Positions 7,383 through 15,012 of a stretch of DNA of 38,777 bases are shown here, in pieces; positions within the stretch are counted from its first letter, which is position 1, and the number at the start of each line of letters is the position of its first letter. Source of the DNA: Epilithonimonas bovis DSM 19482. Lineage in GTDB: Bacteria > Bacteroidota > Bacteroidia > Flavobacteriales > Weeksellaceae. The notes below the pieces were generated by a model. It made no database searches. It was not told the origin of the DNA and was given only the letters and a program-made list of their open reading frames with translations. Made by a program: the position numbers and the translations under genes. The DNA is taken from assembly GCF_900108115.1 (NCBI RefSeq), contig NZ_FTPU01000028.1, forward strand, positions 1 to 38,777, written 5' to 3'.

Positions 7383-7955
7383 TTATTTTGGAAATCTCAT
7401 TTTGTAGTTAACGTGCACATCGCCGTTAGCAATTTTCTGAAGTTTACCTTTTACGATTTTTTTCTTAAGATTACTCAGGTGATCGGTGAAAAGAATGCCC
7501 TCGATATGGTCGTATTCGTGTTGGATGACTCTTGCTCTGATATCAGAGAAATCATCAACGTGTTTTACAAAATTCTCGTCGTAATATTCTATTTTGATGT
7601 TAGCTTTTCGTTTTACATCTTCGCGAACATCGGGGATGCTGAGGCAGCCTTCATTGAATTTCCATTCCTCGCCGGATTCTTCAAGGATTTTTGCATTGAT
7701 GAACACTTTTTTAAAAACCTTCAGGTCATCAGCAATATCTTCATAATCTTCATCCTCGGCAAGCGGCGTCACATCAATCACAAAAAGGCGGATATCCAGG
7801 CCAATTTGTGGTGCAGCAAGGCCAATACCGTTGGCGCCGTGCATGGTCTCAAACATGTTATCTATTAACGTCTGTAGCTCAGGGTAATCTTTATCGATCT
7901 CGTGGGTGTGTTTTCTCAACACAGAATCTCCGAATGCTCTAATTGGTAAAATCAT
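7383..7955 (-). CDS. def: peptide deformylase
   Basis: A 190-aa metal-dependent peptide deformylase, removing the formyl group from the N-terminal methionine of new proteins. All three family motifs are present: GIGLAAPQIG (43-52), EGCLSIP (102-108, metal ligand Cys104) and QHEYDH (145-150, His146, catalytic Glu147, His150). The length is slightly above the usual 165-180 because of an acidic insert around residues 67-78. The start codon overlaps the ruvX stop codon by four bases, so the two are translationally coupled. Identification is secure. Confidence 0.97.
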   Translation of the reverse strand: MILPIRAFGDSVLRKHTHEIDKDYPELQTLIDNMFETMHGANGIGLAAPQIGLDIRLFVIDVTPLAEDEDYEDIADDLKVFKKVFINAKILEESGEEWKFNEGCLSIPDVREDVKRKANIKIEYYDENFVKHVDDFSDIRARVIQHEYDHIEGILFTDHLSNLKKKIVKGKLQKIANGDVHVNYKMRFPK

Positions 7956-8365
7956 CTCTTCTGTTCTAAAAAATTTTGCAGCAAAATAGTTGCGCTTACT
8001 TTATCGATCAATCCTTTTTCCTGCCGTTGCTTTTTGTTTTTTCCACTTTGGCTGATGAAAAACGAAGCCATCTTAGAAGTGAAACGCTCATCCAGGCGGT
8101 TAATCTTTTTGTCAGGGAAATCCTTCTCGAAAACTGAAATAAATTTCTGGATTTCTTCCTCAATTCCGGACATATTGCCCTTCAGGTCGGTCGGAAGCCC
8201 AATGACGATCTCATCCACTTTATTTTGAAAAAAATACTGTGTGAGAAAATCAACAAGTTTAGGCGTCTCAATGGTAGTCAGGCCGCTTGCAATAATTTGC
8301 ATATCGTCTGTTACAGCTATTCCTGTTCTTGCTTTTCCGTAGTCGATGGCCAGGATTTGTCCCAT
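7952..8365 (-). CDS. ruvX: RuvX/YqgF family putative pre-16S rRNA nuclease
   Basis: A 137-aa RNase H-fold protein of the YqgF family, thought to finish the 5' end of 16S rRNA and formerly called a Holliday-junction resolvase. It shows the opening ILAIDYGKARTGIA with catalytic Asp8, VIGLPTDL in the middle, LDERFTS, and the C-terminal DKVSATILLQ with the last acidic residue. Length is normal for the family. It overlaps def by four bases. A perfect -7 box lies so close to the start (8373-8380) that the message would be almost leaderless. Confidence 0.93.
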   Translation of the reverse strand: MGQILAIDYGKARTGIAVTDDMQIIASGLTTIETPKLVDFLTQYFFQNKVDEIVIGLPTDLKGNMSGIEEEIQKFISVFEKDFPDKKINRLDERFTSKMASFFISQSGKNKKQRQEKGLIDKVSATILLQNFLEQKR

Positions 8366-8372
8366 AAATGTG

Positions 8373-8380
8373 CAAATTTA
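8373..8380 (-). promoter_or_regulatory. -7 promoter element of ruvX-def
   Basis: Minus-strand TAAATTTG fits TAnnTTTG exactly and ends seven bases before the ruvX ATG. About 21 bases upstream is TTTCG rather than a clean TTG. Initiation the usual few bases after this box would leave little or no 5' leader. Confidence 0.6.
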
Positions 8381-8405
8381 CAAAAATTTTCAGGTTATCG
8401 AAATT

Positions 8406-8444
8406 AAAAAGCCCTGCAAACATATCAAGGTTAGCAAGGCTTTT
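8406..8444 (-). terminator. terminator downstream of the sigma factor/membrane protein pair
   Basis: AAAAAGCCCTGC pairs with GCAAGGCTTTT with one mismatch, and T-runs on both strands make it possibly bidirectional. It closes the minus-strand operon just before the ruvX promoter. Confidence 0.7.
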
Positions 8445-8461
8445 CGTTGTTAAAACAGATT

Positions 8462-9058
8462 TTAATCTTTTCTCATTTCTTCCACGAGCTTCCTGATCCT
8501 CTTGATATACTTCCCATAAAAATACTGGAACCACCAGTTACCTATGAAATAAAGAAAAAATAATCCAAAAAGCACCGATCCCAAAAATAGCAAAGTCAGA
8601 TATCCATTAGTGTATTGATGTGTGTGTGGGATAGACTCAATAAGGATAATCATCTCACAAACCAGAAAAGGAACAAAGCTCAAATAGAAAGAAAGATAAT
8701 ACTGTTTGTTGAGCTCAAACTGATGGAAGAGATCTTTCAGAGAATCGTAAGTTCCCAAAGTCGGATTGCCGATTTCTTTATAAAGTTTAAAGAATTTGCT
8801 GAAAAAGAAAACCGTTATCAAAGTCATAGATGCCACCAGAACCTCGATGTAAAGCTTAAACCGGAAGGGTATCTCAAAAAACCAGATAAAAATCAAAACA
8901 AGCGGCAGCAGAATGAGGGTTGACCAAAATTCGTGGCGCATATTCTTTCTGATTTTTTCCAGAGGCAGATGTATTTCTTTTTGTCTTTCGGTAGAGATTT
9001 CCGGTGTTTCGGAAACATCTTCCTTATTCCAAAGTGTTTTAAGGTTATCTAAGTCCAT
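8462..9058 (-). CDS. four-helix membrane protein, putative anti-sigma partner
   Basis: A 198-aa membrane protein with a soluble N-terminus (about 1-42, LDNLKTLWNKE and a charged stretch), four hydrophobic segments (about 44-62, 66-88, 118-142 and 150-172) and a basic C-terminal tail. The N-terminal region before the membrane and the position 62 bases downstream of an ECF sigma factor suggest a sigma-binding anti-sigma factor. However, no zinc-binding HxxxCxxC motif of the ZAS class is present, so the role is inference from context. Comparable pairs occur widely in Chryseobacterium. No catalytic motif is visible. Confidence 0.8.
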   Translation of the reverse strand: MDLDNLKTLWNKEDVSETPEISTERQKEIHLPLEKIRKNMRHEFWSTLILLPLVLIFIWFFEIPFRFKLYIEVLVASMTLITVFFFSKFFKLYKEIGNPTLGTYDSLKDLFHQFELNKQYYLSFYLSFVPFLVCEMIILIESIPHTHQYTNGYLTLLFLGSVLFGLFFLYFIGNWWFQYFYGKYIKRIRKLVEEMRKD

Positions 9059-9083
9059 ATCTTTGATAGTTGATAGTTGATTT

Positions 9084-9115
9084 GTCAGGCTGTGGCTCTC
9101 GAAGCCAAACCTGAC
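9084..9115. repeat. imperfect inverted repeat between sigma factor and membrane protein genes
   Basis: GTCAGG and CCTGAC enclose a second pair GGCT/AGCC, giving a two-part hairpin in the intergenic gap. No T-run follows on the minus strand, so it is more likely an RNA-processing or attenuation structure than a terminator. A TGATAGT direct repeat adjoins it at about 9064-9079. Confidence 0.45.
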
Positions 9116-9120
9116 TCTTT

Positions 9121-9624
9121 TTACTTGTATTTTTTGTCTTTAATTAAATCCTTTAATTTTTCTTTTGCGCGGTTCAGTTTTACACGGGCATTACCTTCTG
9201 ACATTCCCATTTGTTTCGCCATTTCTCGCCCCGAAAAATCTTCCAGATAATAGAAAATCAAAGCTTTGTCAATCGGATTGAGTTTTTGGATACATTCGTA
9301 CATCAGTTTCAGGTTTTGCTCGTCATCGTGGTTGTATTCGTCCTCCTTTATTTTGTAGAGCGAGACATCATCATTCTGGATAAAATTTCGTCTTTTTTCA
9401 GATTTTAGAAAGATAATGGCCGTGTTCAGCGCAATTCTGTAGAGCCAGGTTGAGAATTCCGACTTTCCTTCAAAACTTGCAAATGACTTCCAAACCTGGT
9501 AAACAATCTCCTGGAAAAGGTCATTTTGGTCATCACGATTGTCCATATACATCTTAGAAATCTTGAAAATGATTACTTTATGTTTATCGATTTTATCCAA
9601 AAATTCTTTCTCGGGCGAATCCAT
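9121..9624 (-). CDS. ECF-type RNA polymerase sigma factor
   Basis: A 167-aa sigma-70 family factor of the extracytoplasmic-function type. Region 2 is visible at about 30-70 (DLFQEIVYQVWKSF followed by SEFSTWLYRIALN) and region 4 at about 112-160 (ALIFYYLEDFSGREMAKQMG with the helix-turn-helix recognition helix SEGNARVKLNRAKEKL). No region 1 or 3 is present, as expected. It is first in a two-gene unit with the membrane protein, fitting control by a membrane-bound partner. The signal and regulon are unknown. No autoregulatory promoter motif was recognised upstream. Confidence 0.93.
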   Translation of the reverse strand: MDSPEKEFLDKIDKHKVIIFKISKMYMDNRDDQNDLFQEIVYQVWKSFASFEGKSEFSTWLYRIALNTAIIFLKSEKRRNFIQNDDVSLYKIKEDEYNHDDEQNLKLMYECIQKLNPIDKALIFYYLEDFSGREMAKQMGMSEGNARVKLNRAKEKLKDLIKDKKYK

Positions 9625-9939
9625 TCTTTTATATAATGCTGTCTGGTTAGTAATGATAGCAAAAAATTGTTACAAAATAATTAAAGATAAAAGAAAAAGG
9701 CAAAAGAATCAGGCTTGTTTTTAATAATAGATCCCTACAACTATTTCAATCATTCAGTTTTCCTTAGCTGAGTTCGACGTTTATACTAAGCTTGCCGAAG
9801 TACCTTTGTGAGCCTTAAAATATTTTCAATCAATTCAAAAAAATCTTTGCGCTCTTTGCGTTAAAAGAAACACAGTAATTTTTCATATTTTTGTAAAGAT
9901 CAATTATCATTCATCACTCATCATTTATAAACACAGTAG
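9625..9939. other. intergenic region with one copy of a dispersed repeat
   Basis: 315 bases between the divergent sigma factor and GldA-like genes. It contains repeat copy A (9770-9866) and, closer to the ATPase gene, a TATTTTTG box (9886-9893) that could serve as its -7 element; the nearest TTG is 27 bases upstream, outside the usual spacing. No gene is seen. Confidence 0.6.
9770..9866 (+). repeat. dispersed intergenic repeat, copy A
   Basis: Shares with copy B (10684-10780) a clear base-by-base similarity over its whole length: GAGTTC or GAGTCGG at the left, then AGCTTG, CGAAGT, CCTTTG, CCTTAAAA, and at the right ATCTTTGCGC followed by CTTTGCGTTAAAA. It lies 74 bases before the GldA-like gene. 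Confidence 0.7.
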
Positions 9940-10638
9940 ATGTCTTTAAAAATCACAGGACTTACCAAAAAATTCGGAGAGCAGGTGGCGCTCAACGATA
10001 TTAATATAAACATTGCTAAAAACGAAATCATCGGACTTCTCGGGCCAAATGGTGCCGGAAAATCTACGCTGATGAAATCTATCACAGGCGTCCTTAAGAT
10101 TGACGAAGGCGAAATTCTCTTTAATGAGAAAAATATCTCGGAAAACGAAATCGAATCCAAAAAGAAAATAGGTTTTCTGCCGGAGAACAATCCGCTTTAC
10201 AATGAGATGTACGTAAAAGAGTATCTGCAATTTGTTGCGAATCTGCATAACATCAAAAAAGAAAGAATCGATCAGGTGATTGATTTGGTTGGGATTACAC
10301 CGGAAAAATCGAAGAAAATCGGTCAGCTTTCCAAAGGTTACAAGCAGAGAGTTGGATTGGCACAAGCCATTCTTCACGAGCCGGATCTTTTGATCCTGGA
10401 TGAACCAACCAATGGCCTTGACCCTAATCAAATTGTTGAAATCCGGAATGTCATCAGAGAAACAGGGAAAGCAAAAACCGTGATCTTGTCTACGCATATT
10501 ATGCAGGAAGTAGAAGCGCTTTGCTCGCGCGTGATTCTGATTCATCAGGGCAATATCATTCAGGATTCGCCGATTTCTGAATTCAAAGGAAAATTTGCAA
10601 GTCTGGAAGAAGCGTTCCAAAGTTATACGGTATCATAA
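9940..10638 (+). CDS. GldA-like ABC transporter ATP-binding protein
   Basis: A 232-aa cytoplasmic ABC ATPase. Walker A GPNGAGKST lies at 35-43, the signature loop is LSKG (130-133) in place of LSGG, Walker B LLILDEP at 150-156, and the switch His186 in STHIM. The sequence resembles the gliding-motility ATPase GldA of Flavobacterium and the wider CcmA/NatA-type exporters, but it ends soon after the core domain, whereas GldA has a C-terminal extension. No permease (GldF/GldG) gene is adjacent, so the membrane partner must be elsewhere, and a gliding role is not established. Downstream is priA after repeat copy B. Confidence 0.85.
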   Translation: MSLKITGLTKKFGEQVALNDININIAKNEIIGLLGPNGAGKSTLMKSITGVLKIDEGEILFNEKNISENEIESKKKIGFLPENNPLYNEMYVKEYLQFVANLHNIKKERIDQVIDLVGITPEKSKKIGQLSKGYKQRVGLAQAILHEPDLLILDEPTNGLDPNQIVEIRNVIRETGKAKTVILSTHIMQEVEALCSRVILIHQGNIIQDSPISEFKGKFASLEEAFQSYTVS

Positions 10639-10683
10639 ATGATAAATTATAAGTGATCAATGATCTTTTAAGTCAACGTTGCA

Positions 10684-10780
10684 GAGTCGGAGTTCATACT
10701 GAGCTTGTCGAAGTTCCTTTGCGAACCTTAAAAATATTCTCAATAATTATAAAAAGATCTTTGCGCACTTTGCGTTAAAA
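10684..10780 (+). repeat. dispersed intergenic repeat, copy B
   Basis: Second copy of the repeat described at 9770-9866, similar over about 97 bases. It ends ten bases before the TTG start of priA, so it forms most of the priA upstream region. Confidence 0.7.
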
Positions 10781-10790
10781 AATAAACAAC

Positions 10791-13238
10791 TTGCAATTCG
10801 CCCAAATCATTCTCCCGCTTAACCTCAAAGGAACTTTTACCTACAAAGTTCCAGCAGATTTTTTGGACAAGATCGAAGTCGGGATGCGGGTTTTGATCCC
10901 GTTTGGCGGAAAAAAAATCTACACAGGCATTGTTGCAGAATTATTGGATAATTTTGAAAACACTTTTGTCCCGAAAGAGATCATTAATTTATTGGACAAT
11001 CAACCAATTGTCCCAAAACAACAGTTAGATTTTTGGAATTGGCTGAGCTCTTACTATCTCTGCAATCTCGGCGAAATATACCGTTTGGCGTTTCCTTCTT
11101 CACTGAAATTGGAAAGCGAAACTTACGTCCGATTATTGTCCGAAAGAACCATCGACTGGCAAAATCTGGATGCCAACGAAACGTATCTTCTTCAGGCTTT
11201 GGAAGTCCGGCAAATGCTTAATTTGCAGGAGATTGAAGCCTTCATCCCGAAAAAAGAAATTATCAAAACCATCAATGCGCTAATTGATGAACGATACATT
11301 TCAGTCGATGAAAAAATCACGGAAAAATATAAAGCGAAAGAAATTGCTTATTTGAAAATCAATGATGAAGCATTGGTTTCGGAGAATCTGGCGATGATTC
11401 TTTTGAAGCTTGATAAAGCTAAAAAGCAGAAAGATCTTTTTCTTAATATCCTGTCAAAACAGATTGATAATCCGGGAAATCCTATCCGGAAATCTTTGGT
11501 TTTTGATGAAGGTAATTTTGTCAACCAACAGCTGAAATCTTTGATAGAAAAAGGTTGGGTTACCGAGTATTATCTGCAAAAGGACAGAATCGATTCTTAT
11601 GAAGGCGAAATCGAAGGGATTGAAGAATTGACAGACAATCAGAAACTGGCAATTTCGGAGATCAATCAGGCTTTTGAAGAAGACAAGAATGTGTTGCTTC
11701 ACGGCGTAACTTCATCCGGAAAAACACACATTTACCTCGATAAAATTGAAGATTGTGTCAATTCTGGGAAAAATGTGTTGCTGCTTTTGCCCGAGATTGC
11801 TTTGACCAAGCAAATCACCATTCGTCTCGAAAAAAAATACGGCAAAAAACTCGGTTTTTATCATAATAAATTAACGGATTTTGAAAGGGTAGAAGTATGG
11901 AAAAAAATCAGGAATAATGAACTCGAAATCCTGATTGGTACACGGAATTCTCTGTTTTTGCCTTATCAGAATCTCGGATTGATTATTGTGGACGAAGAGC
12001 ACGATTCGGCTTACAGGCAAAGAGATCAGCATTTCTTTTTCAATGCGAAAGATTCCGCGATGATGTTGGCAGAATTTTATCAGTCCAGATTAATTCTCGG
12101 TTCGGCAACGCCTTCTTTGGAAAGTTACGATCTGGCGATGAAAGACAAACTGCGATATGTCTCCATTAACGAGAGATTCGGGAAAGTAGATTTGCCAAAG
12201 TTTGAATTGATTGATATCAAAGAAGCGCAAAATCAGAAAAAGATTGTCGGAAATTTTAGTCAGAAGATGCTGGATCAGATCCATCTGCAGCTGGATCATA
12301 AAAAACAAAGCATTATTCTTCATAACCGCCGTGGTTACGCCAATGTCATCGAATGTGAAACCTGTGGCCACGTGACCTATTGCAGCAATTGTGATGTGGT
12401 GATGACGTACCATAAAGCTTCTAATGAGCTAAAATGCCATTACTGCGGTCATCGCGCGGCAAAACCGACGGTTTGCCCAAGCTGTCACAGCGAAAACCTG
12501 AATACAAAAGGTGTTGGCGTAGAACAGATTGAGGAGGAAGTTAAAAATATATTTCCCGATGCCGAAGTTGACAGGATGGATGTGGATGCGATGCGGAAGA
12601 AATTTGCGTACGAAAAACTCTATGAAAAGCTGGAGAACGGTGAGACCGATATTCTGGTTGGTACACAGATGATCTCCAAAGGTTTGGATTTTGATAATAT
12701 AGAATTAGTCGCGATCCCGAAAGCAGATTCTCTCATTCATATTCAGGATTTTCGGGCAGAAGAGCGGGCTTATCAATTAATTACCCAAGTCGCAGGCCGT
12801 GCAGGTCGTGTTTCCGGCGATGGTAAAATCCTGATCCAAACTTATAATCCGTCGCATTCTGTTTTTGAACTGATTAAGAATCAAAATGTTAAAGAGATTT
12901 ATCAATATTTTTTGGACGAAAGAAAGAAATTTCTCTATCCGCCATTTGTGAAATTGATAATGATTGAACTGAAACACAGGAAAGAAGACAAACTGGGCAG
13001 AGCGTCTCAGTTTCTTGGTTCAATCCTAAGAAAATATATACCGGAAGAATGCATCCTTGGGCCGGAAAAGTCGCCGATAGCAAGGCTTAACAACCTTTAC
13101 CAATATCAGATTCTTCTCAAATTCCCTAAAAATAAAAATTACAGAATCTACAAAGAACTGCTGCTCAAATCCTTCGATGAATTTGAAGAGATCACAGCTT
13201 ATAAATCTATTAAAATCGATAAGTTTGTTGATTTTTAA
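10791..13238 (+). CDS. priA: primosomal replication-restart helicase PriA
   Basis: An 815-aa superfamily 2 DNA helicase that recognises stalled forks and reloads the replisome. The N-terminal fork-binding domain opens QFAQIILPLNLKGTFTYKVP. Walker A GVTSSGKT is at about 305-312 and the DEEH box at about 400-403 (VDEEHDSAYRQRD). Eight zinc-binding cysteines lie at about 521-570 as C-x2-C, C-x2-C, C-x2-C and C-x2-C pairs (ETCGH, YCSNC, KCHYC, CPSC), followed by helicase motifs V and VI (GTQMISKGLDFD, QVAGRAGRV). The start is TTG, directly at the family's usual N-terminus; no ATG is available nearby. Its upstream region is almost entirely repeat copy B. Length is slightly above the E. coli enzyme. 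Confidence 0.96.
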   Translation: MQFAQIILPLNLKGTFTYKVPADFLDKIEVGMRVLIPFGGKKIYTGIVAELLDNFENTFVPKEIINLLDNQPIVPKQQLDFWNWLSSYYLCNLGEIYRLAFPSSLKLESETYVRLLSERTIDWQNLDANETYLLQALEVRQMLNLQEIEAFIPKKEIIKTINALIDERYISVDEKITEKYKAKEIAYLKINDEALVSENLAMILLKLDKAKKQKDLFLNILSKQIDNPGNPIRKSLVFDEGNFVNQQLKSLIEKGWVTEYYLQKDRIDSYEGEIEGIEELTDNQKLAISEINQAFEEDKNVLLHGVTSSGKTHIYLDKIEDCVNSGKNVLLLLPEIALTKQITIRLEKKYGKKLGFYHNKLTDFERVEVWKKIRNNELEILIGTRNSLFLPYQNLGLIIVDEEHDSAYRQRDQHFFFNAKDSAMMLAEFYQSRLILGSATPSLESYDLAMKDKLRYVSINERFGKVDLPKFELIDIKEAQNQKKIVGNFSQKMLDQIHLQLDHKKQSIILHNRRGYANVIECETCGHVTYCSNCDVVMTYHKASNELKCHYCGHRAAKPTVCPSCHSENLNTKGVGVEQIEEEVKNIFPDAEVDRMDVDAMRKKFAYEKLYEKLENGETDILVGTQMISKGLDFDNIELVAIPKADSLIHIQDFRAEERAYQLITQVAGRAGRVSGDGKILIQTYNPSHSVFELIKNQNVKEIYQYFLDERKKFLYPPFVKLIMIELKHRKEDKLGRASQFLGSILRKYIPEECILGPEKSPIARLNNLYQYQILLKFPKNKNYRIYKELLLKSFDEFEEITAYKSIKIDKFVDF

Positions 13239-13389
13239 CAGTATTTAACAAAATTTCTGGTTTTTTATTACAGTTACCCCCGTTTTTGATGGCAATATTC
13301 TCTAATTTTACTACGTTTTGAGAATGATGTTTTAATGACTCAAAATTTCTTATTCTAAATAATTCAATAAAAAATGTAATTCTTTGAGA

Positions 13390-14844
13390 ATGAATAAATT
13401 CAGAAATTATTTTTCAATCATCTCCATTGGTTTTTCTTCATTTGTTTTTTCGCAAGGCAGCGTCGCAGTTTCCACTTATCCACAAGTTTCTGACAATCAG
13501 AATCTTGTAAAAGATGTAACGGCGGAAAAGGCGCTGTTGTCTCCGAAAGATCAAATTGAATTCAATATCAATAAGATGTTTACAGACCCGGTTCTCAGAA
13601 ATGCCAACTGGGGATTTGTAGTGTATGATCCAAAAACGGAAAAGATTGTAACAGCTTACAACGAAACTGCGCCTCTCATTCCGGCTTCTACAACCAAGTT
13701 GTTGACAACGGAAACAGCTTTTTCACTTTTAGGAACGCAGTACAGATGGAACACACAGTTAGAGTATTCCGGTAGTATTGACGCTGACGGTGTTTTGACA
13801 GGAAATCTCTATATTGTAGGTAGCGGTGACCCGTCTTTGGGCGGAAACAGAGGCGGTGCTGCAAGTTACGGACAGATTGTAAGCCAATATCTGGATGCAG
13901 TTAAGGAAAAAGGGATTAAAAAAGTTACTGGTGATATTATTATCCAAACGGCTGTTTTTAAAGAAAATAAATCAGAGCTTCCGCAAAATATCGTTTGGCT
14001 GGAGCAGAAAAATTATTATCTGCCGGCTGGTACTACAAAAGATATCGATCCCAGAAATGAGAAACTAATTATTAATCAGTCCAGCAATCCTTTTAATCAG
14101 CAAAAAAAATATTTCTACATTTCGCCTTACGCTAATAAATTGGTGTATGCTGATAAGTATGAAGGTGGCTGGGTAACGACCAAAGTAGCGGAACCACCAG
14201 CATTTTTGGCAAACAAACTGAGAGAAAGCCTGGTAAGAAACAAAATAACTGTGATTGGGAAAGTGACGCCCAAAATTGTCGACAGAGATCCGGAGCCGAG
14301 GGAGATCCTTGCCACTTATAAGTCCTCAACGCTGGAAGAGATTGTGGATTATACCAACCAACACAGTGACAATGCTTATGCGGAAGCCTTACTTAAGTCT
14401 AATGGCTTTCAGAAACTGGGAGATCAAACCACAGAATCCGGTAGAGCAGCGGTAACAGAACATCTGAAAGCAGTAGGTTTTGATCTTAACGGACTTAATT
14501 ATATGGATGGAAGCGGCCTTTCAAAAGCGCATACCGTAACACCCATTTCTCAGGTAAAATTTCTTGCTTCGCTTATGAAAAGGCCTTATTATAAAGAGTA
14601 TTTGGCATCTCTGCCGATTGCCGGACAAACAGGAACGCTTAGAAAGATGTTCCTTGTGAATTCCAACGGGCAGATTTTTGCAAAAACAGGAACACTGAAT
14701 GGTGTAAAATGCCTGGCCGGTTATATCAAAACGCGAAGTAACAAAACACTGGTTTTTTCTCTGTTGATTAACAGGTTCTCAGGCTCTGTAGATCAGGTGA
14801 AAAACAGGATGGAACAGCTGCTGGATCCTACGCTAGATCTGTAA
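13390..14844 (+). CDS. dacB: D-alanyl-D-alanine carboxypeptidase/endopeptidase (DacB/PBP4, S13)
   Basis: A 484-aa exported class C penicillin-binding protein that trims or cleaves peptidoglycan cross-links in the periplasm. I chose ATG 13390 over the TTG two codons earlier because it begins a normal signal peptide (MNKFRNYFSIISIGFSSFVF, cut near SQG). Active-site motifs are Ser100-x-x-Lys103 in PASTTK, SDN at about 326-328 in HSDNAYAE, and KTG at about 432-434 in FAKTGTLNG. The long insert between the first two motifs, with strands such as GNLYIVGSGDPSLGG, is characteristic of the PBP4 group. It stands alone between priA and an M1 peptidase, with its own terminator. Confidence 0.94.
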   Translation: MNKFRNYFSIISIGFSSFVFSQGSVAVSTYPQVSDNQNLVKDVTAEKALLSPKDQIEFNINKMFTDPVLRNANWGFVVYDPKTEKIVTAYNETAPLIPASTTKLLTTETAFSLLGTQYRWNTQLEYSGSIDADGVLTGNLYIVGSGDPSLGGNRGGAASYGQIVSQYLDAVKEKGIKKVTGDIIIQTAVFKENKSELPQNIVWLEQKNYYLPAGTTKDIDPRNEKLIINQSSNPFNQQKKYFYISPYANKLVYADKYEGGWVTTKVAEPPAFLANKLRESLVRNKITVIGKVTPKIVDRDPEPREILATYKSSTLEEIVDYTNQHSDNAYAEALLKSNGFQKLGDQTTESGRAAVTEHLKAVGFDLNGLNYMDGSGLSKAHTVTPISQVKFLASLMKRPYYKEYLASLPIAGQTGTLRKMFLVNSNGQIFAKTGTLNGVKCLAGYIKTRSNKTLVFSLLINRFSGSVDQVKNRMEQLLDPTLDL

Positions 14845-14868
14845 TTGCAATTGTTTTCATAAATTAAT

Positions 14869-14897
14869 AAACTCACATTTTTTTTGTGAGTTTTTTT
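14869..14897 (+). terminator. terminator of dacB
   Basis: A nine-bp stem AAACTCACA/TGTGAGTTT with a T-rich loop followed by seven T on the plus strand, 25 bases after the dacB stop. Confidence 0.85.
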
Positions 14898-15012
14898 GTA
14901 GCTTTGAGGCAAAATGTCATAATTGGAGATAATACTATTAATGATAATTGATTAATGGTATCAATGAGTTAGTTATGGCATTGGATAATTTTTAAAATTA
15001 AAAGAAATTAAA

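Noticed and set aside
9946-10620. 224-aa minus-strand open frame
   Set aside because: Antisense shadow of the GldA-like ATPase; its Phe/Arg/Asn-rich product has no motif.
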